The translations under genes and the position numbers were made by a program. From NCBI GenBank assembly GCA_900753245.1, contig CAADYJ010000010.1, positions 1 through 13,403 on the forward strand: a stretch of 13,403 nt of DNA, given 5' to 3'. The notes below the pieces were generated by a model, which did not search any database, was not told the DNA's origin, and was given only the letters and a program-made list of their open reading frames with translations. Of this stretch, positions 6,603 through 13,403 are shown in pieces (positions within the stretch are counted from its first letter, which is position 1; every line of letters starts with the position of its first letter). Origin of the DNA: Clostridia bacterium (lineage in GTDB: Bacteria; Bacillota; Clostridia; TANB77; CAG-508).

Positions 6603-6980
6603 ATGAAAAAGCAAGTTAAAATAATAACAACTATTTTAATGATTTTAGCTATATTATGCTCTTTAGCAAATATTGTATTTGGTTCAGCTATAATAACTTC
6701 TTTAAGTGGTGACAAAACTACTGCAATTACTAGTACTGGAATGACAAATTTAGGCGGTAAAATTATAGGAACAATACAAGTACTAGGAATTATAATTGCA
6801 ATAGTTGTTTTATTAGTATTAGGTATAAAATATATGGTAGGTAGTGCTGAAGAAAAAGCAGAATACAAAAAAACTATGATGCCATATGTAGTTGGTGCTT
6901 TATTAATATTTGCAGCAAGTACAATAGTAAATATTTTATATGGTGTAATTAGTGGCGCTGCATCATCAACAAGTGCTTAA
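6603..6980 (+). CDS. VirB2/TrbC-like pilin, third
   Basis: The 125-residue product has a signal peptide (about 1-28, ending near VFGSA), a short polar segment with many Thr, Ser and Gly residues (29-53), and two membrane helices (about 55-75 and 94-115). The loop KYMVGSAEEKAEYKKTMMP is nearly identical to that of the first pilin-like gene, so the two are paralogues. The C-terminus is Ala/Ser-rich (GAASSTSA). It is the shortest of the three and closest in layout to classical VirB2. A strong Shine-Dalgarno AGAGGAGG (6586-6593) precedes the ATG, a promoter candidate lies upstream, and a strong terminator follows. This suggests high, separate expression, as expected of a major pilin. Confidence 0.74.
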   Translation: MKKQVKIITTILMILAILCSLANIVFGSAIITSLSGDKTTAITSTGMTNLGGKIIGTIQVLGIIIAIVVLLVLGIKYMVGSAEEKAEYKKTMMPYVVGALLIFAASTIVNILYGVISGAASSTSA

Positions 6981-7020
6981 TAATATTACAAAAAAATTAC
7001 AAAAATGTTACAAAAATAAG

Positions 7021-7048
7021 AAAAATGCACAAAAGTGCATTTTTTTTT
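7021..7048 (+). terminator. Intrinsic terminator between pilin and machine genes
   Basis: AAAAATGCAC (7021-7030) pairs perfectly with GTGCATTTTT (7035-7044) around a 4-base AAAA loop, and the T-run continues to 7048. It should stop most pilin transcripts before the PrgI gene. Confidence 0.9.
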
Positions 7049-7056
7049 GTGTTTTT

Positions 7057-7086
7057 GTTACATTTTTAAAAGCTTTATGTTATACT
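7057..7086 (+). promoter_or_regulatory. Probable promoter of the T4SS machine operon
   Basis: GTTACA (7057-7062) and TATACT (7081-7086) are spaced by 18 bases, and the -10 is extended by TGT just upstream (7078-7080). The start would fall near 7093, about 36 bases before the PrgI start codon. The -35 is weak, so the operon is probably transcribed less than the pilins. Confidence 0.5.
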
Positions 7087-7128
7087 TTATTTAGAGAAAT
7101 TATATACATATGAAAAGGAGGCAATTGT

Positions 7129-7476
7129 ATGGGTACATACAACATACCAAGAAATGTAAAAGGAGAAGGAAGAATACTATTTATATTTTCTACAAAAGCA
7201 TTAATATATACAGCAGTAGGAGGGTTATTAGGATTACCTTTTTACTTTATATTTTCATCACTTAAATTAACAATAGTAGGAATCGTTATAGTTGCTGTGT
7301 TTGCACTATTAGGATTTGGAATAGGAACAATAAAAATGCCAGAGATAGGAAGCTTTAAATTTAGTAAAGTTGTAGGCGGAGAAAATATAGATGACATTAT
7401 AAAAAGAGCAGTAATGTTTAAGAAAAAAGGAAAGAAAATATATATTTATACAAAGGAGGAAGAAAAGAATGGATAA
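7129..7476 (+). CDS. PrgI family protein (VirB3-like)
   Basis: This 115-residue protein matches the PrgI family, the VirB3 counterpart of Gram-positive type IV secretion systems. It opens with YNIPRNVKGEGRILFIFS, has two adjacent membrane helices (about 25-45 and 47-67), and ends with a cytoplasmic basic tail containing AVMFKKKGKKIYIY. VirB3-type proteins sit at the inner membrane and dock the VirB4 ATPase; family members are usually encoded just before VirB4. AAGGAGG (7115-7121) supports the ATG at 7129. The last 8 bases overlap the next gene (ATGGATAA, 7469-7476), indicating translational coupling. It opens the machine operon. Confidence 0.82.
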   Translation: MGTYNIPRNVKGEGRILFIFSTKALIYTAVGGLLGLPFYFIFSSLKLTIVGIVIVAVFALLGFGIGTIKMPEIGSFKFSKVVGGENIDDIIKRAVMFKKKGKKIYIYTKEEEKNG

Positions 7477-8686
7477 TATACAATTATTGTCAACAGTATT
7501 AACAGTTGTAATAGCTATTATGGTAGTTTTACTATGTGCATTAGTATTTATATACTTTTCATCTAAAAGAAAAGAAGAAGGAGAAAAACAAACTAATAAC
7601 ACTGGAGATACACAACTAAAATCTAGAAAAAGAACATTTAAAGAATATACAACAGATTCAATAATGAATTTTATGGAATTTGATACTGTTGTAGATAATA
7701 TGATTGCACAAAAAAATGGTATGAGATACATAATGGTTGTAGAATGCCAAGGTGTAAACTATGACTTAATGTCTGAAATGGAAAAGAATAGTGTAGAAGA
7801 AGGATTTGTTCAATTCTTAAATACTATAAGACACCCTGTACAAATATATACTCAAACAAGAACTGTAAATTTAAATAATAGTATACAATCATTTAAAGAC
7901 AAAATGAGAGAAACAGAAAGCGCATATGAAAAACAAGAATTAAAGTACAATCAAATGCTAAGATCTGGACAGTATACAGAAGAACAATTAAATAAAGAAT
8001 TTTTTGAATTAACAAAAAGAAAGAATTTGTATGAATATGGAAAAGATATTATATACAATACAGAAAGAATGAGCTTAAACAAAAACGTATTAAATAAAAA
8101 ATACTATGTAATAATACCATATTTTATGGAAGATTTAGATGATGCAAATTTAGATAAAGAAGAAAAAATAAATACAGCATTTTCTGAACTTTATACAAGA
8201 GCACAATCTGTAATAAGAACATTAAGCGTTTGTGGTGTAAATGGAAAAATAATGACATCTAATGAACTAGTTGAATTGTTATATATGGCATACAACAGAG
8301 ATGAAGCAGATATATACGGAATAGAAAAGGCTTTAAAAGCAGGATATGATGAATTATATAGTACAGCACCAGATGTATTAGATAAGCAAATGAACCAATT
8401 AGATAAGCAAATAGAAGAAGAAGCTTTTGAAAAAGCAAAACAAAAAATAACAGAAGTTAAATCTGAAAAACAAAAAGCTTTAGAAGAAAAAAGAGAAAAT
8501 AAAGATGACATAATAGACGAAATAGCTCAATTAATACTAGAAGAAAACGCACAAATAGTAGGACAAGATATTGCGCAAGAAGCAATAAATAAGATAGAAG
8601 AAGAAAGAATAGAACGTGAAGGAGGTACAAAAGAAGATGTTAAACAAGAGAAAACAAAGAGAACAAGAAAGACAAAGACAGCTTAA
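7469..8686 (+). CDS. Membrane-anchored TraC-like domain protein
   Basis: The product has 405 residues. A single N-terminal membrane helix (about 9-31) is followed by a soluble domain (about 55-260) with RYIMVVECQGVNYDLMSEME and FLNTIRHPVQIYTQTRTVNL, resembling the non-ATPase TraC-like domain found beside VirB4 in some T4SS clusters and the N-terminal part of TraC/VirB4 proteins. No Walker A or B motif is present. The region from about 303 to 383 is charged and probably coiled-coil, and the C-terminus is Lys/Arg-rich (KTKRTRKTKTA). It sits between PrgI and VirB4, so it is likely to be an inner-membrane platform part that docks the ATPase. AAAGGAGGA at 7452-7460 sets the start. It overlaps the VirB4 gene by 50 bases. 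Confidence 0.65.
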   Translation: MDNIQLLSTVLTVVIAIMVVLLCALVFIYFSSKRKEEGEKQTNNTGDTQLKSRKRTFKEYTTDSIMNFMEFDTVVDNMIAQKNGMRYIMVVECQGVNYDLMSEMEKNSVEEGFVQFLNTIRHPVQIYTQTRTVNLNNSIQSFKDKMRETESAYEKQELKYNQMLRSGQYTEEQLNKEFFELTKRKNLYEYGKDIIYNTERMSLNKNVLNKKYYVIIPYFMEDLDDANLDKEEKINTAFSELYTRAQSVIRTLSVCGVNGKIMTSNELVELLYMAYNRDEADIYGIEKALKAGYDELYSTAPDVLDKQMNQLDKQIEEEAFEKAKQKITEVKSEKQKALEEKRENKDDIIDEIAQLILEENAQIVGQDIAQEAINKIEEERIEREGGTKEDVKQEKTKRTRKTKTA

Positions 8687-10604
8687 TAACGATTATTCAA
8701 ACCCAAATGAATATCAAATTTTAAAGAAAAAAACTATAAAAGAACTTATTGCCCCTTCTGGAATAGATGCAAGTAATATTGACCACTTAGAAATTATTTC
8801 TAATGTAACAAGATATGCAAGAAGTTTCTTTGTATCTGAACTTCCAAGAATGGCAACATTCCCAGAATTGTTTAGAGATATGTATGTATTTGGAGATATA
8901 AATACATCAGTTTATATAAACCCTATTCCAGAATCACGTTCACAAAATGAATTAAATAGAACAATAAATGAACTAGAAACAGAAAGAATAGTTGCAGCAG
9001 ATAGAGGAAATATAAATAGAGAGAGTACATTAGCTCAAAAAAGATTTGAAGCAGAACAACTAAGAGATGAAATTGCAGCAGGATATAATAAATTATTTGA
9101 AGCATCTGTTATATCAACATTATTTACATATAGTTTAGAAGACTTAGATAGATATACAAAATTATTAGCAACAGAAATGTCAAAATCATTAGTTGGAATA
9201 AAAAGTGCATGGGCAATGCAAGAAGAAGCATTTAAAAGTAACTTGCCTTTAATGGAAGATAAAGTAAAGAAAGTACATACATTTGATAGACGTTCAATGG
9301 CAACGGTATTCCCATTTACAACATCAGAAGTAGGACATCCTACAGGAATTCCTTTAGGATTTAATAAACAAACAGGAGTACCAATATTATTTGATAATTT
9401 CCATTCATCACTTACAAATTATAACATGGTTATATTTGCTAAGTCTGGTGCTGGTAAATCTGTAACAATGAAAACATTAATATCTCGTTCAGCAGTATTA
9501 ATGGGAATACAAAGTTTAGCATTAGATGCTGAAGGTGAATATAGAATAGTTGCAGAAAGTTTGGGCGGAATAAATGTAGTAATTAGCCCAACATCTAAAA
9601 CAGTTATAAACTTATTTGATATAGAAACAGAGCTTGCAAAAGACGAAATAACAGGAAAAACAAAAAATGTATTAAATGTTGAAAGTAAAGTAGAAGATGT
9701 TACCCAAGCTTTACTTACTATGGCAAGAGGTAGTACAAGATCTCAAGATGTAAACGAACTTACAAAGCAAATTATATCTGAATCTGTAGCAGAAGAATAT
9801 CAAGCTATAAATGTAAATAGTGACCCTTCAAGCTTATACGAAGCGGACGAAAATAACACATTAGGAAAGAAAAGAAAAAATATGCCAACAATTGGTTCTT
9901 GGTATAAAAGAATATTAAGAAAAGCAGAAGAAAATAAAAACCCAGATTATCAATTTCATTATAGTTATTTAATAAAAGTTATGAAACAATACATAAGAGA
10001 ATATAACGGACAAATGGCTTACTTTGATGGACAATCAACATTTGATTTATTAGATGACTCATTATTTATAAACTTAGACATATCTCAATTAGAGGAAAGA
10101 TTTGCAAGACCACTTGCTCAACAAATTTTACTTTCTTGGATTTGGGAAAAATATGTAAAGAAAAATAGTGAAGATAGAACAAAAGCTTCAAAGAAAAGGG
10201 TACTTGTTGATGAGGCATGGATGTTACTTCCATACCCAGAAGCCGTAGACTTTTTAAATACTATGGCACGTAGAGCAAGAAAAAGAAATGTATCACTTGC
10301 TATAATTTCACAAAGATTCCAAGACTTTTATGAGAAACCAGAAGCACAAGCTGTATTAACATCTTCAGATACAAAACTATTTTTAGCACAAGATAAATCT
10401 GAAATAGAATACTTAAAAGAAGTATTTAAATTAAGTTCTGGAGAAGCAAACTTCTTAGTTACATGTTTAAAAGGAGAAGGACTTTTAAAAGTAGGATCAG
10501 ATACAGCAATTATTCAGATAAAACCAACTGCAAAAGAATTTGAATTTGTTGAAACAAATATCAATAAGTTAGTGCAGATGAGAAAGAATCAAAATGATTA
10601 CTAG
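8637..10604 (+). CDS. VirB4-family T4SS ATPase
   Basis: This 655-residue VirB4/TraC-type AAA+-like ATPase powers substrate or pilin movement at the inner membrane. Residues 31-260 form the N-terminal domain (TIKELIAPSGID, RYARSFFVSELPR, typical of Gram-positive VirB4). Walker A is AKSGAGKS (268-275), with Lys274 and Ser275. LALDAEGEY lies at 294-302, Walker B is RVLVDEAW (521-528) with Asp525-Glu526, and a Gln-containing motif follows in AIISQRFQDF (555-564). All key residues are present, and the length suits a member without extra domains. I chose the ATG at 8637 because GAAGGAGGT (8618-8626) lies 10 bases upstream; the GTG at 8616 overlaps that site. The first 50 bases overlap the TraC-like gene in another frame. 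Confidence 0.93.
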   Translation: MLNKRKQREQERQRQLNNDYSNPNEYQILKKKTIKELIAPSGIDASNIDHLEIISNVTRYARSFFVSELPRMATFPELFRDMYVFGDINTSVYINPIPESRSQNELNRTINELETERIVAADRGNINRESTLAQKRFEAEQLRDEIAAGYNKLFEASVISTLFTYSLEDLDRYTKLLATEMSKSLVGIKSAWAMQEEAFKSNLPLMEDKVKKVHTFDRRSMATVFPFTTSEVGHPTGIPLGFNKQTGVPILFDNFHSSLTNYNMVIFAKSGAGKSVTMKTLISRSAVLMGIQSLALDAEGEYRIVAESLGGINVVISPTSKTVINLFDIETELAKDEITGKTKNVLNVESKVEDVTQALLTMARGSTRSQDVNELTKQIISESVAEEYQAINVNSDPSSLYEADENNTLGKKRKNMPTIGSWYKRILRKAEENKNPDYQFHYSYLIKVMKQYIREYNGQMAYFDGQSTFDLLDDSLFINLDISQLEERFARPLAQQILLSWIWEKYVKKNSEDRTKASKKRVLVDEAWMLLPYPEAVDFLNTMARRARKRNVSLAIISQRFQDFYEKPEAQAVLTSSDTKLFLAQDKSEIEYLKEVFKLSSGEANFLVTCLKGEGLLKVGSDTAIIQIKPTAKEFEFVETNINKLVQMRKNQNDY

Positions 10605-10619
10605 GAGGAAAATATTAGT

Positions 10620-13178
10620 ATGAACTTATTTACACAAAAAAACATACTACAAAAGATAATTATATCAATATTAGTAGTAATACTATTATTTGAATTTATA
10701 ACGCCTAATATTAGTAGAGCTAGCAAAGAAGGTTTTGCAGGAGTTTTATTTACACCAGTTCAAAAATTGGTTGCAGGACTTGGTGATTCTATAATGCATA
10801 TAATGGGGCAATTAGTGGCAGGGCAACAAGGAGATTCGGTATTGCATTTAGAAACAGAGTCCAATGTAAAATTGGTAGGAAAATATATTTTTAATTGTGC
10901 AATGAGTTGGTTTCATCCAATTAAATCTTATGTTAATAATATAAAGATAATAAAACAATTAAGTGAAGAAGGAATATTCCCTGATAAATTTGATGTGCCA
11001 ATATATTTAGTTACACCAGAAAAAATATTTTCAGATGAAGTACCCTTTTTAAATGCTAATATTATAAATCCTAAAGAATACTCAGACTATAAAGACAAAG
11101 ATGGAAATGACAAAGAAACTCCAGCAATGCAGTTTAAAAGTATAATAAGTACGTGGTATATAGCATTAAGAAATTTCGCAATAGTAATAATGCTAAGTGT
11201 ACTATTATATATAGGAATTAGAATTATTATATCTTCTACAGCAAATTCTAAAGTAAAATATAAAGAAATGCTAGTAGATTGGTTAATAGGAATGTTTTTA
11301 ATATTCTTTATGCATTATATAATGGCATTTGCTTTTTCAATGACAGAAATGTTAACAAGTACAATTAAACAAAGTATACAGTATCCAGCATTGCAATTGA
11401 ATTTATCAAAATATAAAGAAAGTGCAGATGAAGATACAGAAAAAGCTTTAAAACAAATAGGAGGAATGTCAGATAATGAAACTTTAGATTGGAGTAATGT
11501 AAAAATAACTACGGACTTTACAGGAATGGCCAGAATATATTCTCAACTTGAATATTCAAATGTAGATGGAGAAGATAGATTACAAAATAATGAAGTAAGC
11601 TATATGGGATATACAATAATATTTGCAGTAATGGTTATGTACACAGTTATGTTTACATGGAAATATTTAAAAAGATTAATTTATATGATATTCTTAATAA
11701 TGATTTCACCATTAATAGCTCTTTCTTATCCATTAGATAAAATGAATGATGGAAGTGCACAAGCGTTTAACATGTGGATAAAAGAGTTCATATTTACTTT
11801 ATTAATACAACCATTCCATCTATTATTATATACTGTTTTAATAGGTTCAGCTATTACAATGGCAACTGATAATATGATATATGCATTAGTTGTACTTGGA
11901 TTTATGCTACCAGCAGAAAAAATATTAAAGAAATTCTTTGGATTTGATAGAAAAGCACCTATTGGAGAAAGCACAATGGGAGGAGCTGTTGGAGGAGCAA
12001 TTGCAATGCAAGCAATTAATGGTATAGCTAAAGGAATAAAGAAAGTTCCATCTAAAGGTGGAAATAGTTCTTCAACAAGTAGCAATAATAAAATTAGAAC
12101 ACAAGAACAACCAGTAGCTATTTCGGACAGAAAGGCAGATCAAGGAGCAGATGCAGAAGATGCATATATGAATGAAGCACTTGGAATAAATGGTGTTCAA
12201 AATGTTGAAGTAAATAATGCTTCAGATTCAGCAAATGTAGATGAAGCAAGAAGACAACAATTAGCAGATTTAAATGATAATTCAGAAGAAACTGGGGCAA
12301 GATTTGAAGCTCCGCATTCAGACGAGGAATGGACAGATATGATGGGAGAAAATTATAATATTCCAACAGTTGAACCTCCTAAGGTAGAGGCTACAGAAAA
12401 TGAAGGCATTAGAACAGTAGATATTCCAGATGCAGATGATAGTAATATAGAAATTCAAGAACAGGAAGAAAAGGCATTTTCTAAACCTAGAGTTATGGTA
12501 AATAAAGTATGGCACGGAGTAAAAGCAGTGGCTCCAACAGTAGGAAAAGGATTAGGTAGTGTAGCAAAAGGAGCAGCAACTTTAACTATGGCAGGAACAG
12601 GAGCTACTATTGGTATTGCAGCAGGTTTAGCTTCAGATGATTATACAAATGTTCTTAAATATGGTGTAACAGGAGCCGGTGCAGGTGGAGCAATAGGAAA
12701 AGTTGGAGCTGATACAGTAGCAAAAGTACCTTCTGGAGTATCTAGTGCTTATAGAAAAGTGTTAGGTGGAACAAGTAACATAAGAGAGAGATATCATAAA
12801 TATGAAGGAAAAGAAAGATATCAAGAATATTTAAACAAACAATCAGATAAAGCATTTATGAAGAACAAAGAAGTTAAAGAACAATATCAAAAAGCTTTTG
12901 ATAAACAATATAAAGAAGCTATGGAAAAGGCTATGGAATATAGAAAACATGGAGTAACAGACAATGAAGTAATAATAAAAGCAATGAAATCAAAAGCAAA
13001 GGGTGTAGGAAAAGATTATGCAGATAGCAAGAGAATTGCAGCAGCTAAGTTAGCTAAAAATGTAAACAATGAAAAAGATGTAGAGACAATTGGAAACAGA
13101 CTAAAAGATAGAGGAGTTAGTGAGACTCAAATAAGACAACAAAAAGAAATGTTAAGAGATATTAGAGGATTATTCTAG
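10620..13178 (+). CDS. VirB6/TrbL-like polytopic channel protein with long tail
   Basis: This 852-residue protein has an N-terminal signal or anchor helix (about 13-30), an outer region to about 175, then about six membrane helices (roughly 180-205, 217-245, 328-348, 350-370, 388-413, 417-432). The core YMIFLIMISPLIALSYPLDK and EFIFTLLIQPFHLLLYTVL is characteristic of the VirB6/TrbL-like proteins of Gram-positive T4SS, which form the inner-membrane channel. Residues 433-852 are a long soluble tail: Ser/Asn-rich linker, acidic part (about 500-620), Gly/Ala-rich hydrophobic part (about 636-700), and a basic helical part (about 715-815). AGGAGG overlaps the VirB4 stop (10603-10608) and the ATG is at 10620, so the genes are coupled. 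The tail is longer than the membrane core and could hold a separate function. Confidence 0.82.
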   Translation: MNLFTQKNILQKIIISILVVILLFEFITPNISRASKEGFAGVLFTPVQKLVAGLGDSIMHIMGQLVAGQQGDSVLHLETESNVKLVGKYIFNCAMSWFHPIKSYVNNIKIIKQLSEEGIFPDKFDVPIYLVTPEKIFSDEVPFLNANIINPKEYSDYKDKDGNDKETPAMQFKSIISTWYIALRNFAIVIMLSVLLYIGIRIIISSTANSKVKYKEMLVDWLIGMFLIFFMHYIMAFAFSMTEMLTSTIKQSIQYPALQLNLSKYKESADEDTEKALKQIGGMSDNETLDWSNVKITTDFTGMARIYSQLEYSNVDGEDRLQNNEVSYMGYTIIFAVMVMYTVMFTWKYLKRLIYMIFLIMISPLIALSYPLDKMNDGSAQAFNMWIKEFIFTLLIQPFHLLLYTVLIGSAITMATDNMIYALVVLGFMLPAEKILKKFFGFDRKAPIGESTMGGAVGGAIAMQAINGIAKGIKKVPSKGGNSSSTSSNNKIRTQEQPVAISDRKADQGADAEDAYMNEALGINGVQNVEVNNASDSANVDEARRQQLADLNDNSEETGARFEAPHSDEEWTDMMGENYNIPTVEPPKVEATENEGIRTVDIPDADDSNIEIQEQEEKAFSKPRVMVNKVWHGVKAVAPTVGKGLGSVAKGAATLTMAGTGATIGIAAGLASDDYTNVLKYGVTGAGAGGAIGKVGADTVAKVPSGVSSAYRKVLGGTSNIRERYHKYEGKERYQEYLNKQSDKAFMKNKEVKEQYQKAFDKQYKEAMEKAMEYRKHGVTDNEVIIKAMKSKAKGVGKDYADSKRIAAAKLAKNVNNEKDVETIGNRLKDRGVSETQIRQQKEMLRDIRGLF

Positions 13179-13191
13179 GAGTAGTTAGTAT

Positions 13192-13403
13192 ATGAATAAA
13201 ATTTTTAGATTATATAATCAAAATAAGCGGAGTTTTTTGGATTACAATATTTATAATAATTTTAGTAATAATATTAATACAAGTTTTAGATCATTTAACC
13301 ATATTAAAAAATAGTGAAGAGTCAAATAAAGTATATATTGATGAAACTTTGTATGAAAATAAAATGGATATAAATGAAGCTGTAACTGAAGAACAAGTAA
13401 AAG
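13192..13403 (+). CDS. Partial membrane-anchored protein, apparent frameshift, possibly VirB8-like
   Basis: A good Shine-Dalgarno (AGGAG, 13177-13181) overlaps the VirB6 stop and points to ATG 13192, but that frame stops after 40 codons (TAG 13312-13314) and reads as Asn-rich nonsense. A second frame, open from 13196 to the window end, encodes a convincing protein: KFLDYIIKISGVFWITIF, a membrane helix, then a polar part (LDHLTILKNSEESNK). This frame has no ATG, GTG or TTG near its start. Removing one T from the run at 13202-13206 joins the ATG to it as MNKILDYIIKIS. So the gene carries a one-base shift or a sequence error in the run. A short N-terminus, one helix and an outer domain after VirB6 would suit a VirB8-like protein, but only about 70 residues are visible and no family can be named. 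Confidence 0.6.

Noticed and set aside
6961..7020. Repeated TTACAAAAA units after the third pilin gene as a possible CRISPR or operator array
   Set aside because: Three short imperfect copies in an A-rich stretch are expected by chance here, with no spacers or regular spacing.
8616..8636. GTG start for VirB4 at 8616
   Set aside because: This codon overlaps the GAAGGAGGT ribosome site that serves the ATG at 8637 and has no site of its own.
13192..13314. A 40-residue protein from ATG 13192 in the uncorrected frame
   Set aside because: The sequence is Asn-rich and low in meaning, whereas the neighbouring frame encodes a clear membrane helix and stays open to the window end.

Overview
The window is very AT-rich throughout (A/T-ending codons, poly-purine Shine-Dalgarno sites of the AGGAGG type, sigma-A-like promoters, many intrinsic terminators). 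Together with rpsU-yqeY, the ymfF-ymfH pair and a Spo0E-like protein, this points to a low-GC Bacillota, most likely a clostridial lineage with sporulation ancestry. Nothing visible fixes the genus. All supported genes lie on the + strand.

Region 1 (1-4046) is mostly housekeeping. It opens with a perfect 30-bp inverted repeat at the window edge. Next come a strong promoter and rpsU (ribosomal protein S21), an intrinsic terminator, and a 151-bp MITE-like element with perfect 26-bp ends and a GC-rich core. yqeY follows with its own terminator, then ymfF and ymfH (an M16 peptidase-family pair in which only YmfH keeps the zinc motif), and a 56-residue Spo0E-like phosphatase gene too short for most ORF filters.

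Region 2 (4059-5598) holds a single polytopic membrane protein, probably a GT-C-fold glycosyltransferase, with its own leader.

Region 3 (5601-13403, running off the right edge) is a type IV secretion-like (T4SS) locus. Three short secreted two-helix proteins resembling VirB2/TrbC pilins come first, under a near-consensus promoter, with a second candidate promoter before the third. A strong terminator and a new promoter then introduce the machine genes, which are tightly packed: PrgI (VirB3-like), a membrane-anchored TraC-like protein without ATPase motifs, a complete VirB4 ATPase, a long VirB6/TrbL-like channel protein, and the start of a membrane-anchored gene that is out of frame by one base near its beginning. 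This layout would allow the pilins to be made in excess of the machine. No relaxase, VirD4 coupling ATPase, integrase or attachment site is visible, and the flanking genes on the left are chromosomal housekeeping genes. The locus may therefore be a resident chromosomal T4SS-like machine and not an ordinary conjugative element, but the right half of the locus lies outside the window and could change that view.
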